NCBI GenBank assembly: GCA_937941095.1 | Contig: CALDYJ010000096.1 | Span: forward strand, 1-40,252 | DNA: 40,252 nt | Origin: an uncultured Saprospiraceae bacterium | GTDB taxonomy: Bacteria > Bacteroidota > Bacteroidia > Chitinophagales > Saprospiraceae | Reading direction: 5' to 3' | Shown: one piece after another, positions 18,474 through 26,898 of the stretch | Layout: each line of letters opens with the position of its first letter | Position numbering within the stretch: the first letter of the stretch is position 1 | The notes under the pieces: model-generated | The model's database searches: none | What the model was told of the DNA's origin: nothing | What the model saw: only the letters and a program-made list of their open reading frames with translations | Made by a program: the position numbers and the translations under genes

Positions 18474-19027
18474 TTTTACCAATTTACGCTTTTGGGCAAC
18501 CAATATTAAAAAAGAAAGCTAAACCATTTGAAAAAGATGATGAAGGCTTGAATGAATTAATTGAAAATATGTGGGAAACCATGTATAATGCTGAAGGCAT
18601 CGGTTTGGCTGGCCCACAAATTGGATTAGGTAAAAGAATTTTTATCATAGATACTGCTCAAATAGAAGGTAAAGACAGTTCCATTAATGGGCTCAAGCAA
18701 GTTTTTATTAATGCAGAAAAAATAGAAGAAACAGGAGACTTGAAAGATTATGAAGAAGGATGCCTCAGTATTCCAGACATCAGGGGAGATGTAAAGCGTC
18801 CAGAAGTACTCACCATTAGATTCTATAATGAAAAATTTGAAGAGTTTACAAAGACATTTACCGGTTTAAATGCACGGGTCATTCAGCATGAATATGATCA
18901 TATAGAAGGAAAATTATTTATAGAAAAACTAAAACCAATCAAAAAGAGAATGGTTAAGAGAAAGCTTGAAATCATTAAAAAGGGGATGGTGCAAGTTGAT
19001 TATAAGATGAAATTCGTGCGCTTATAA
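18470..19027 (+). CDS. def: Peptide deformylase
   Basis: The protein has 185 residues. All three family motifs are intact: GIGLAGPQ at 43-50, EGCLS at 96-100 with metal-binding Cys98, and QHEYDH at 139-144 with metal ligands His140 and His144 and catalytic Glu141. It removes the N-formyl group from nascent proteins at the ribosome exit. It starts within the ruvX stop (4-base overlap) and ends one base before the next gene, so it is the middle gene of a tight operon. The LPIYAFGQPILKK N-terminus is typical of Bacteroidota PDFs. Confidence 0.97.
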   Translation: MILPIYAFGQPILKKKAKPFEKDDEGLNELIENMWETMYNAEGIGLAGPQIGLGKRIFIIDTAQIEGKDSSINGLKQVFINAEKIEETGDLKDYEEGCLSIPDIRGDVKRPEVLTIRFYNEKFEEFTKTFTGLNARVIQHEYDHIEGKLFIEKLKPIKKRMVKRKLEIIKKGMVQVDYKMKFVRL

Positions 19028-19028
19028 A

Positions 19029-19667
19029 ATGGCAAAAAAATCTAAAAAGTATTACGTTGTTTGGGAAGGGAATCGGCCAGGTATCTATGAGTCTTGGGCA
19101 GATTGTCAAGTTCAGATAAAAGGATATCCTAATGCACGATACAAATCATTTAAAACAAAAGCAGAAGCCCTAGAAGCTTATGGAAGTAGTTTTGCAGATC
19201 ACATCGATACATCACTTAAACCAAAATCATCCAAACGAACTTATTCGGAAGAAAGTCGAAAAGAAATAATTTGGGAGAGCATAGCTGTAGATGCAGCTTG
19301 CAGCGGAAACCCAGGACCTTTAGAATATCAAGGTGTGGATACCAAAACAGGTATGCAGTTATTCCATCAGAAATTTCCTTTAGGAACAAATAATATAGGA
19401 GAGTTTTTAGCACTTGTTCATGGCATTGCTCAATTAAAAAAAGAAGGTCGAGACATTCCAATTTATTCTGATTCTAAGCATGCCTTATCTTGGGTAAAAC
19501 GATGTAAATGTAATACTACATTAGTACATAATGCTAAAACACAAAATCTATATAAGATGATAGCTCGTGCAGAAGATTGGTTGCGGAACAATGAATTTAA
19601 AAATGAATTGATTAAGTGGAAAACGAAAGAGTGGGGAGAGATACCTGCAGATTTTGGAAGAAAATAA
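19029..19667 (+). CDS. rnhA: Ribonuclease HI with N-terminal viroplasmin domain
   Basis: The protein has 212 residues in two parts. Residues 5-52 form a caulimovirus viroplasmin-type domain (YYVVWEGNRPGIYESW...GYPNARYKSF...EALEAY), which in related eukaryotic-type RNases H binds RNA/DNA hybrid. Residues 84-212 are the RNase H catalytic domain with Asp88 (AVDAACSGNPGP), Glu125 (GEFLAL), Asp148 (YSDSKHALSWV) and Asp208 near the C-terminus. It degrades the RNA strand of RNA-DNA hybrids. It starts one base after def and is probably co-transcribed with ruvX and def. This hybrid-binding-domain form is common in Bacteroidota. Confidence 0.93.
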   Translation: MAKKSKKYYVVWEGNRPGIYESWADCQVQIKGYPNARYKSFKTKAEALEAYGSSFADHIDTSLKPKSSKRTYSEESRKEIIWESIAVDAACSGNPGPLEYQGVDTKTGMQLFHQKFPLGTNNIGEFLALVHGIAQLKKEGRDIPIYSDSKHALSWVKRCKCNTTLVHNAKTQNLYKMIARAEDWLRNNEFKNELIKWKTKEWGEIPADFGRK

Positions 19668-19755
19668 GTCAGGATTGTTAAAATAATCCTTTGGATAATA
19701 ATCTTTATTCAAAACACCATTATAATTATTAATTGCATCTGTTAAAATAGAAAGT

Positions 19756-20526
19756 ATGCTTATAGATACGCACACACATTTATACTTGGATAAATTTAGC
19801 GAAGATAGAGGAGAGGTTATCGAAAGAGCTAAAAATGAAGGCGTACAAAAATTCTTTTTACCTAATATCGATAGCGAGTCTATAGATGATATGCTTAAAC
19901 TGGAAGCCAATTATAAAGATGAATTTTATGCGATGATGGGCCTACATCCATGTTCTGTAAAAGAAAATTTTAAATCAGAATTAGCTATAGTTAAAGAATG
20001 GCTCGACAAAAGAAGTTTCTGTGCAATTGGAGAGATAGGCATTGATTTGTACTGGGATAAGACATTTTTAAAAGAACAGGTAAAAGCATTTGAGCAGCAG
20101 ATAGATTGGGCGATTGAATTAGATGTACCTATAGTAATCCATAGTAGAGAATCGACTAAAGAAGTAATTGAAGTTTTAGAAAATTGTAAGCATGACAAAT
20201 TAAGAGGGATTTTCCACTGTTTTGGAGGATCCATTGAAGAAGCTGAAAAGATCATTGAACAAGGTTTTTATTTAGGGATTGGAGGAGTCCTGACTTTTAA
20301 GAAAGCAGGTTTAGATAAAACAATGGAGCATATAGCATTAGATCACGTAGTCTTAGAAACAGACGCTCCTTTTTTGGCTCCAAGTCCTTTTAGAGGTAAA
20401 AGAAATGAAAGTGCCTATGTTAAATTGGTAGCTGAAAAGTTAGCTGCTATAAAAGAAATACCATTTGAAGAAGTAGCAAAAATAACTAGTAGCAATGCTT
20501 TGAAAATTTTTCAAATGGAGGAATAG
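19756..20526 (+). CDS. tatD: TatD family metal-dependent hydrolase
   Basis: The protein has 256 residues, a usual TatD length. Metal ligands of the TIM-barrel amidohydrolase-like fold are visible: His6 and His8 (DTHTH), Glu93 (GEIGID), His129 (IHSRES), His154 (FHCFGGS) and Asp203 (ETDAPFLAPSPFRG). Family members are Mg-dependent 3'-5' DNA/RNA exonucleases, and some remove D-amino acids from tRNA. It lies 88 bp after rnhA with no obvious terminator between, so it may share that transcript or have its own start. Confidence 0.95.
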   Translation: MLIDTHTHLYLDKFSEDRGEVIERAKNEGVQKFFLPNIDSESIDDMLKLEANYKDEFYAMMGLHPCSVKENFKSELAIVKEWLDKRSFCAIGEIGIDLYWDKTFLKEQVKAFEQQIDWAIELDVPIVIHSRESTKEVIEVLENCKHDKLRGIFHCFGGSIEEAEKIIEQGFYLGIGGVLTFKKAGLDKTMEHIALDHVVLETDAPFLAPSPFRGKRNESAYVKLVAEKLAAIKEIPFEEVAKITSSNALKIFQMEE

Positions 20527-20647
20527 AAGACCATCTAATAGGTAAGAATGGAATGTGGATGTAGAAAATTTTGTTTTGTTGTTCCATTTTGCAATATTTG
20601 TAAACCTGTCTTTAAAAAATTATCAAATTTGATAAAAAGCAGGCAGT

Positions 20648-20734
20648 GGAGAGGTGCTCGAGTGGCTTAAGAGGTACGCTTGGAAAGCGTATATACCTTT
20701 ACCGGTATCGAGGGTTCGAATCCCTTCCTCTCCT
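20648..20734 (+). tRNA. tRNA-Ser (anticodon GGA)
   Basis: Acceptor stem GGAGAGG (20648-20654) pairs with CCTCTCC (20727-20733). The anticodon stem TACGC/GCGTA encloses TT-GGA-AA, with the anticodon at 20682-20684. A long variable arm, typical of class II tRNA-Ser, precedes the T-arm with TTCGAAT. The 3' CCA is not encoded. The discriminator position reads T. Confidence 0.95.
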
Positions 20735-20837
20735 CAGTTCATTTTCTCAGTTTTATAGGTACTATTTAGGGTAAAATTTCAATTATTTTAACGATATTAA
20801 GCATTTATTAAAAACCAATTCGTAAAAACATTTTACT

Positions 20838-21572
20838 ATGCGAAAATTTATATCTTTTTCATTACTTACACTCTGTCTAATAACATTTTCAGCGGAGTTC
20901 AGCCTTCTGTTTGGGCAAGGTGATGCACCCGAATCTGTAGGGATGCTTCAAGTTATTAAAGAATATTTTATACAGGGTGGATGGATATTCATGACCGTCG
21001 TATTAATATGTCTTATTTTAGGATTAGCTTTCTGTATTGAAAGAATCATTACACTTAACATTGCTACAACTAATACGGAGAAGCTAATGGAAAGAATTGA
21101 TGAAAACCTTAAATCTGGGGATCTCAATGGTGCCATGGAGGTTTGTAAGTCAACTCAAGGACCAACAGCGAGTATTCTTTATGAAGGTCTTAGAAATGCT
21201 AATAAAGGTCCAGAAGCTGTTGAAAAGGCTATAGTATCTTATGGTTCAGTTCAAATGGGACTTTTAGAAAAAGGCTTAGTTTGGATTTCACTTTTTATAG
21301 CAATTGCACCGATGCTTGGTTTCATGGGAACGGTAATCGGGATGATTCAAGCCTTTGATAAAATCGAAGCAGTAGGAGATATCAACCCTTCTGTTGTTGC
21401 CGGTGGTATCAAAGTAGCACTTTTGACTACAGTATTTGGTCTTATTGTAGCGATTATACTTCAAATCTTTTACAATTACATCGTGAATAAAATCGATGGT
21501 ATAGTAAATAGAATGGAAGATGCATCTATTGGTTTAGTAGATGTAATGGCAAGAAACAACATATTTAAATAA
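20838..21572 (+). CDS. exbB: ExbB/TolQ/MotA-type proton channel protein
   Basis: The protein has 244 residues. An N-terminal hydrophobic segment ending in LLFGQ looks like a signal peptide. Three membrane helices follow, at about 49-70, 148-172 and 190-213. The second holds the family signature APMLGFMGTVIGMIQAFDKI, and the third lies in GGIKVALLTTVFGLIVAI. ExbB forms the pentameric inner-membrane channel that, with ExbD, turns the proton gradient into force on TonB or a related partner. It is the first gene of a four-gene operon with two exbD genes. The substrate system is not evident, as no tonB or receptor is in the window. Confidence 0.92.
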   Translation: MRKFISFSLLTLCLITFSAEFSLLFGQGDAPESVGMLQVIKEYFIQGGWIFMTVVLICLILGLAFCIERIITLNIATTNTEKLMERIDENLKSGDLNGAMEVCKSTQGPTASILYEGLRNANKGPEAVEKAIVSYGSVQMGLLEKGLVWISLFIAIAPMLGFMGTVIGMIQAFDKIEAVGDINPSVVAGGIKVALLTTVFGLIVAIILQIFYNYIVNKIDGIVNRMEDASIGLVDVMARNNIFK

Positions 21573-21592
21573 TCTAAACAGTAGACAATATT

Positions 21593-22081
21593 ATGTATAA
21601 ATTATTGACAAAAAATGGTCAGTTGTTTGCAGTTGTTGTAGGAGCAATATCTACTTTAATAGTACTTGTGACTATAATGACAAACAGCAACAAAGGTCTA
21701 CTTGATATGGATGATGCAGCCAAGAGATCAGGAGAAATTGCTTCGACAGGAATATTAGATGCTGCAACAACAATAACAATGTTTTTATTGATTGTAGCTG
21801 TAGCTGCAATGTTGATTTTCGGTATCCTTCACCTAGTTACAAATATCAAAGGTTCTTTAAAATGGATCATTGCAATTGTTGGAGCATTAGCTTTATTTAT
21901 GGTCTTCAAAAATACTGCAGATCATGAAGCAACTGGAAACATTGTAGAAACGATGAGAAAATTTAATGTAAGTGAAAGTCTAAGTAAAGGAATTTCAGGA
22001 AGCATTAAATTAACAGGTTTACTGTTAATCTTCGCTTTAGGATCCATGTTAGTTATGGAATTAATGAATTTATTTAAATAA
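21593..22081 (+). CDS. Unknown membrane protein between exbB and exbD
   Basis: The protein has 162 residues and no domain that I recognise. Four hydrophobic segments are visible: about 10-30 (FAVVVGAISTLIVLVTIM), about 57-82 (ITMFLLIVAVAAMLIFGILHLV), about 88-105 (WIIAIVGALALFMVF) and about 137-158 (LTGLLLIFALGSMLVMELM). It sits 20 bp after exbB and 8 bp before exbD, so it is surely co-transcribed and probably part of, or an accessory to, the Exb complex. It has no ExbD-like Asp in a single N-terminal helix and no ExbB signature. Confidence 0.8.
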   Translation: MYKLLTKNGQLFAVVVGAISTLIVLVTIMTNSNKGLLDMDDAAKRSGEIASTGILDAATTITMFLLIVAVAAMLIFGILHLVTNIKGSLKWIIAIVGALALFMVFKNTADHEATGNIVETMRKFNVSESLSKGISGSIKLTGLLLIFALGSMLVMELMNLFK

Positions 22082-22089
22082 AAAAGCAA

Positions 22090-22653
22090 ATGGCTAGAAA
22101 AAGCAATAAAGACAGACTCAGCAATGAGATAAATGCTGGATCTATGGCAGATATAGCTTTCCTGCTTTTAATCTTTTTCCTTGTGACCACTACTATTGAT
22201 GTGGATAAAGGAATAACAGTAAAGTTACCACCATGGTCTGAAGAAGAAGTAGATCCAACCAAGCTTAACAAAAGGAATGTTTTTTCTGTTAACGTTAATG
22301 CTCTGAATCAACTTCAAGTCAGAGGAGAATTGATGGAAATAGGTGAGTTGAGGCAAAAAGCAAAAGACTTTATTATCAATAAAGATGATCAAGGTGCAGA
22401 AAAACCAACTAAAGCCATTATCTCCCTCAAAAATGACAGAGGAACCAAATACAATACCTATTTGGAAGTATATAATGAACTGAAAGCCGCCTATAATGAA
22501 TTATGGACGGAAGATCTACAAAGAAATTATCCAGGATACAGTGATACTGAATACAACGATAAGTTACCATTAGAAATTAGAAGAGCCTTAAAGTTGAAGA
22601 TTCCTTTTGTTTTATCAGAAGCAGAGCCTACAGCATTCGGGGATGAAGGTTAA
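22090..22653 (+). CDS. exbD: ExbD/TolR biopolymer transport protein, first copy
   Basis: The protein has 187 residues. A short cytoplasmic N-terminus is followed by one membrane helix carrying the essential proton-carrying Asp21 (MADIAFLLLIFFLVTT). A periplasmic domain follows, with the KLPPW motif just after the helix. At 187 residues it is longer than a typical 140-residue ExbD; the extra length lies in the periplasmic part around 80-160. It works with the ExbB encoded upstream. Confidence 0.93.
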   Translation: MARKSNKDRLSNEINAGSMADIAFLLLIFFLVTTTIDVDKGITVKLPPWSEEEVDPTKLNKRNVFSVNVNALNQLQVRGELMEIGELRQKAKDFIINKDDQGAEKPTKAIISLKNDRGTKYNTYLEVYNELKAAYNELWTEDLQRNYPGYSDTEYNDKLPLEIRRALKLKIPFVLSEAEPTAFGDEG

Positions 22654-22673
22654 ACTGACTAAAATATATTTTA

Positions 22674-23141
22674 ATGTCTAAATTCACTAAAAAAAGAGGT
22701 AAGGCCAAACCGGCGATTTCAACAGCTTCATTGCCTGATATTATCTTTATGCTTTTATTCTTTTTCATGGTTGTAACTGTGATGAGAACCTCAGAGCAAA
22801 AAGTAAAAGTAAAAGTGCCAGAAGCAACTGAACTTACAAAATTAGAGAAGAAATCTTTAGTTAACTATATCTATATCGGTAAGCCTTTAAGAAAATTTCA
22901 AGAGGTATACGGTACCTCTCCTAGGATTCAATTGAATGATAAAATATCTACAGAAGCAGATATACCATTATTTCTAGAACAGCATAAATTGAAAGTTCAA
23001 GAACAATCTAGACCACTTATTACAACGTCCTTGAGGGTCGATGAAGAGGTAACCATGGGTATTGTTCAAGATGTGAAAGTTGCGCTTAGAAAAGCAAACC
23101 AACTAAAAGTTAATTATTCAGCTATACAACGAAACAAATAG
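22674..23141 (+). CDS. exbD: ExbD/TolR biopolymer transport protein, second copy
   Basis: The protein has 155 residues. A basic N-terminus is followed by a single helix with Asp22 (LPDIIFMLLFFFMVVTVM) and a periplasmic domain with a VKVPEATE segment, matching the post-helix region of ExbD. It starts 20 bp after the first copy and is last in the operon, which ends in a strong terminator. Two different ExbD proteins next to one ExbB suggest a heteromeric pair. Tandem exbD genes are common in Bacteroidota. Confidence 0.92.
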   Translation: MSKFTKKRGKAKPAISTASLPDIIFMLLFFFMVVTVMRTSEQKVKVKVPEATELTKLEKKSLVNYIYIGKPLRKFQEVYGTSPRIQLNDKISTEADIPLFLEQHKLKVQEQSRPLITTSLRVDEEVTMGIVQDVKVALRKANQLKVNYSAIQRNK

Positions 23142-23167
23142 TAGTTTGTAGTTAATCAATATGTATA

Positions 23168-23202
23168 AAGGGTTCCAAAGTTATCTTTGGAACTCTTTTT
23201 TA
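23168..23202 (+). terminator. Terminator after the exb operon
   Basis: An 11-bp stem (GGGTTCCAAAG with CTTTGGAACTC, one wobble pair) has a TTAT loop at 23181-23184 and is followed by six T. Confidence 0.9.
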
Positions 23203-23401
23203 TTGATACACATTTCTTAGAATGTTTTGGACATAGGTATCCCAAGCAGATAAGTATTCTGCTTTTAAATTAAACTAGCGATCAATTAAAAAGTGGGCTT
23301 TGAAATTGATGAAAGGAAAGTGCATTTTTTTCTAAAGACTAATCGAACGCTTTATTTGATGGATTTCTTGCCGATTAATTCAGTAAAAACGAGAATGGCA
23401 T

Positions 23402-23863
23402 TTACCTTAATCGATCCGAACTTTTAACCAATTTATCATCTCTCTTAATAAATCTCATAGCGAGAAAACTGAAGATAGCTGCTAATAAAGGTGAAAGCAA
23501 TCCAAATTCTCCAGAAAAATGTGTGTCAACAGAAGCATTAATTTCACTCCATTCTTTATAAAAGAACAAGCCTCCTAAGACTAAAATCAATAAAGAAGCA
23601 ATAAAGGCAACTCTCGCTAAATTTGCTTGTAAAGGTCTATTTTTAAACAAAAAGATTCCCACAAAACTTAGAAGAGCTCCAAGTCCTGTTAATACCAAAA
23701 ATATGACGTGGTCACTAATGTCAAAGCTTCCATCACTCAACATATTCATTTCTGTAGCAGGCTTTGGATCAACAAGGAAAAAAGACATTGTTGGTAACCA
23801 AAATAAAAGCCCCAAAGAAATGGCGGATAAAAGCAGAAATATTGTTTGAATTCTTTGTATCAT
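23402..23863 (-). CDS. DUF4293 family membrane protein
   Basis: The protein has 153 residues and starts MIQRIQTIFLLLSAISLGLL, the typical opening of the Bacteroidota DUF4293 family. Four hydrophobic segments are visible: about 5-25, 52-72 (VIFLVLTGLGALLSFVGIFLF), 80-103 and 122-140. The protein is predicted to sit in the inner membrane; its function is unknown. It is divergent from the oxidoreductase gene and has its own likely promoter. Confidence 0.88.
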   Translation of the reverse strand: MIQRIQTIFLLLSAISLGLLFWLPTMSFFLVDPKPATEMNMLSDGSFDISDHVIFLVLTGLGALLSFVGIFLFKNRPLQANLARVAFIASLLILVLGGLFFYKEWSEINASVDTHFSGEFGLLSPLLAAIFSFLAMRFIKRDDKLVKSSDRLR

Positions 23864-23879
23864 AATGTATTTTCTAAAA

Positions 23880-23887
23880 CAAATATA
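23880..23887 (-). promoter_or_regulatory. Candidate -7 element for the DUF4293 gene
   Basis: On the minus strand this reads TATATTTG, matching TAnnTTTG, 17 bases upstream of the ATG. The leader would be only about 10 nt. No clear TTG lies at the expected upstream distance. Confidence 0.45.
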
Positions 23888-23928
23888 AGGGCTTCTTTTG
23901 TAATTTTATCTTAGATACCTTAAGATTA

Positions 23929-25077
23929 ATGAGTAGATACAGTAAAAATCCTAGTTTTTGGGAGCGCGAAACTTTTCTAAATTTTCATGACTACATCATC
24001 ATAGGAGCAGGTATGACTGGAATGCTTACGGCCATAAAGTTGAAAGAAAATTATCCTAATAAAAAGGTGTTAATTTTGGAAAGATCTTTTCTCTCAAGTG
24101 GGGCAAGTACAAAAAATGCTGGATTTGCTTGTTTTGGAAGCATGACAGAGCTTTTATCAGATTTAAAGGATCATTCGGAAGAAGAGGTTATGAATCTTGT
24201 AAGTATGCGTTACAAAGGGCTTCAACTACTTCAAAGCACTTTAAAAGATTATGACATCGAATTTCACTTGAATGGAGGATATGAATTATTTACCCACCAA
24301 GAAGAAGAGCTTTTTGAATCCTGCAAGGCTCAAATTCAAAAGATCAATAAAAACATTTCTAGAACAATAGGAATCGCTGAAGTTTTCTCCATCGAAGATG
24401 AGCTCATTGCAAAAAACGGCCTAAGTGGGGTAGATCATTTAATTTTGAATCAAAAAGAAGGTCAATTGAATACAGGCTTGTTGATGAAAAGTTTACTGCA
24501 TTTATGCCAGAAGAAAAATGTCAAAATCTACAATGGTCTGAACGTTCAAAAAATAGAAAATAACGGGTCAAAAGTAGACGTGTTGCTTGATAATGGATGG
24601 GAACTTCAAGGTGGAAAAGTTATTGTAGCTAATAATGCTTTTGCTTCTTTTTTGTTACCTGATGTAAAAGTTAAAGCCGTTAGAAATCCTGTTTTAGTTA
24701 CGTCTAAAATTGAAAACTTGCGTTTAAAAGGATGTTTCCATTTTCAAGAAGGCTATATATACTTGAGAAACATTGCAGATAGAGTACTTATAGGAGGAGC
24801 TCGCCACTATGATTTTGAAGGAGAAACAACTTCTGAATTTGGAATCAACACTTTATTAGAGGAAAAATTACATGCATGGCTTAAAACTCATGTCCTAAAA
24901 GATGAAGCATTCACCATTGCGCAAAAATGGAGCGGAATCCTTGGGGTAGGGAAGTCCAAAAAACCCATTGTAAAACAAATTAAGGATAATATATTTGTGG
25001 CAGCAAAAATGGGAGGAATGGGTGTAGCCATTAGTAGTTTAGTAGCAGAACAAGTATGCGAACTAGCATCTAATTAA
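23929..25077 (+). CDS. FAD-dependent oxidoreductase (DAO family)
   Basis: The protein has 382 residues. A Rossmann dinucleotide-binding motif lies at 22-31 (YIIIGAGMTG) and is followed by VLILERSFLSSGASTKNAGF, which matches the adenine/flavin-binding region of D-amino-acid-oxidase-like flavoproteins. Near the C-terminus, WSGILGV and MGGMGVAISSLVAEQV form the second FAD-contact region. The substrate is not apparent; glycine/D-amino-acid-type oxidation is the family norm. It is the first gene of an apparent operon with the OstA-like and BatE-like genes (15 and 3 bp gaps), though no functional link is obvious. Confidence 0.87.
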   Translation: MSRYSKNPSFWERETFLNFHDYIIIGAGMTGMLTAIKLKENYPNKKVLILERSFLSSGASTKNAGFACFGSMTELLSDLKDHSEEEVMNLVSMRYKGLQLLQSTLKDYDIEFHLNGGYELFTHQEEELFESCKAQIQKINKNISRTIGIAEVFSIEDELIAKNGLSGVDHLILNQKEGQLNTGLLMKSLLHLCQKKNVKIYNGLNVQKIENNGSKVDVLLDNGWELQGGKVIVANNAFASFLLPDVKVKAVRNPVLVTSKIENLRLKGCFHFQEGYIYLRNIADRVLIGGARHYDFEGETTSEFGINTLLEEKLHAWLKTHVLKDEAFTIAQKWSGILGVGKSKKPIVKQIKDNIFVAAKMGGMGVAISSLVAEQVCELASN

Positions 25078-25092
25078 TTCGAAAGTTTATTA

Positions 25093-26895
25093 ATGAAATT
25101 AAGTTTAATCTTATCAGTTTTTTGTTTTCTGCTTTCTGCAAATGGGCTTGCTCAAATTGAAACCCAAGCCGATACATCAAAAGCTACAAAAATCACTATT
25201 AATTATTCTGATTTAGCAGAAGGATTTAGAGAAGATGGAAATGAAGTGAGGATACTTTCTGGTAATGTAGAGTTAAGACAAGACAGCGTTTTTTTAAGCT
25301 GTGACACTGCCATCCTTAATATTGTTAATAATGATGTTACTGCCTATGGCAATGTGGTAATCCAACAAGGTGATTCATTAAATGTTTTTGCAGATTCCAT
25401 TTACTTTTCTGGAAATGATAAAAAAGCGAAACTGTACAATGAAGTTGTACTTATAAATAATGATCAAAAAATCTTCACAGATCAATTAAATTATGATTTG
25501 GAAAAGAAAGTTGCCACTTACTATAGCGGAGCAATCTTGACAGATGGTGAGACACAATTACAATCAAAAAAAGGATATTACTACATTGAAAGCGACCAAG
25601 CTTTTTTTAAAGACAGTGTAACAGTTATTAGCCCAGAATTTGAGTTGAGAGCAGATACATTAGAGTTTAATACGGCTACAAGGATTGTTACTTTTAATGG
25701 ACCAACAAGAATTGATCAAGATGAGGCTAAAATTTATTGTGAAGAAGGGTTTTATGACATAACGAATAAGAAAGCTGAATTTCAAAAGAATGCCCAGTAC
25801 TTAAAAAAAGAGCAAGCTGCAGAAGCGGATTTGATGAGTTATGATGGAGCAACAAAAAAAATCAACTTAATAGGAAATGCGACCTTTAAGGATGGATTGC
25901 AAAACGCCGCAGCAGACCAAATTATTTTTGATGAGAAAACCGATCTAACAACCCTCATTGGAAATGCCAAATTTGAAGACGATAGTCAGCAAATTGATGC
26001 TGAAAAGATTGTGTACAATGGAGCAGAAAAAACGTTCTCCACCGAAGGGCGCTCAAGTTTAATAAATCCTCCTCAATTTTTGCTAGCGGATAAAGTAGAT
26101 TTTGATGAATCATCTGGTTTAGGAATCGCAAGTGGAAATGTTATTTGGCAAGATACGGTAGAAAATACAAGCATCAATTGTGATGTTGTGGAGTACGTTA
26201 AAGAAACAGATTACCTAAAAGCTTATGGGAAAAATACGCTCTTTAAATCTTTAATAGAAGATGATACTTTATTCTTAAGATCTGACACTTTGATTTCGGT
26301 GCGAAGTGATTCTTTTGCTTTGGATAGTGCTAGACTTTTTTATGCTTTTGAAGATGTGAGAATACTTAAAACTGATTTTCAAGCAGTTTGTGATTCTTTA
26401 GTCTATAATGGGCAAGATTCCTTGTTTCAATTCTTCAAGAATCCCATAGTGTGGTCTGATACTTCTCAATTTACAGCAGATACCATCTCGATGATCTTAA
26501 GAAACAACACCTTAGATACCATTATATTGAAAAAAAACAGTTTCATCATTAATTCGCCTGATGATATTTATTACAACCAAATTAAAGGGCGAGACATCTT
26601 TGCCTTTTTTACCAATAATGAACTTGATAATTTAGATGTTTTAGGGAATGCAGAATCAGTTTACTATTTATTAGATGATGCAAAAGCCTACATAGCAGTT
26701 AATAAAACCATCTGCAGTGACATGGAGTTAGATTTTGGAAATAATACAGTAAAAAAGATAAAATGCTACCCGGAGCCTAAAGCCCAATTGATACCAATGA
26801 AAAAAGCAAATCACAAAGAGCTTCAAATTAAAGGATTTAATTGGGAAGTTTCAAAACGTCCTTTAACTTTGAAAGATCTTTTTAAAATACATTAA
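25093..26895 (+). CDS. OstA-like protein (LptA/LptD N-domain superfamily)
   Basis: The protein has 600 residues with a signal peptide (cleavage near LAQ at 20-22). It is built from repeating beta strands in the OstA/LptA jellyroll pattern: repeated units such as GNVELRQDSVFLSCDTAI, ADSIYFSGNDKKAKLYNEV and FDEKTDLTTLIGNAKFEDD describe successive rungs. LptA-type proteins bind lipopolysaccharide and bridge it across the periplasm. Bacteroidota have longer OstA-like members of uncertain exact role. The gene sits between the oxidoreductase and the BatE-like gene in one operon. No C-terminal LptD barrel was seen. Confidence 0.85.
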   Translation: MKLSLILSVFCFLLSANGLAQIETQADTSKATKITINYSDLAEGFREDGNEVRILSGNVELRQDSVFLSCDTAILNIVNNDVTAYGNVVIQQGDSLNVFADSIYFSGNDKKAKLYNEVVLINNDQKIFTDQLNYDLEKKVATYYSGAILTDGETQLQSKKGYYYIESDQAFFKDSVTVISPEFELRADTLEFNTATRIVTFNGPTRIDQDEAKIYCEEGFYDITNKKAEFQKNAQYLKKEQAAEADLMSYDGATKKINLIGNATFKDGLQNAAADQIIFDEKTDLTTLIGNAKFEDDSQQIDAEKIVYNGAEKTFSTEGRSSLINPPQFLLADKVDFDESSGLGIASGNVIWQDTVENTSINCDVVEYVKETDYLKAYGKNTLFKSLIEDDTLFLRSDTLISVRSDSFALDSARLFYAFEDVRILKTDFQAVCDSLVYNGQDSLFQFFKNPIVWSDTSQFTADTISMILRNNTLDTIILKKNSFIINSPDDIYYNQIKGRDIFAFFTNNELDNLDVLGNAESVYYLLDDAKAYIAVNKTICSDMELDFGNNTVKKIKCYPEPKAQLIPMKKANHKELQIKGFNWEVSKRPLTLKDLFKIH

Positions 26896-26898
26896 TAG

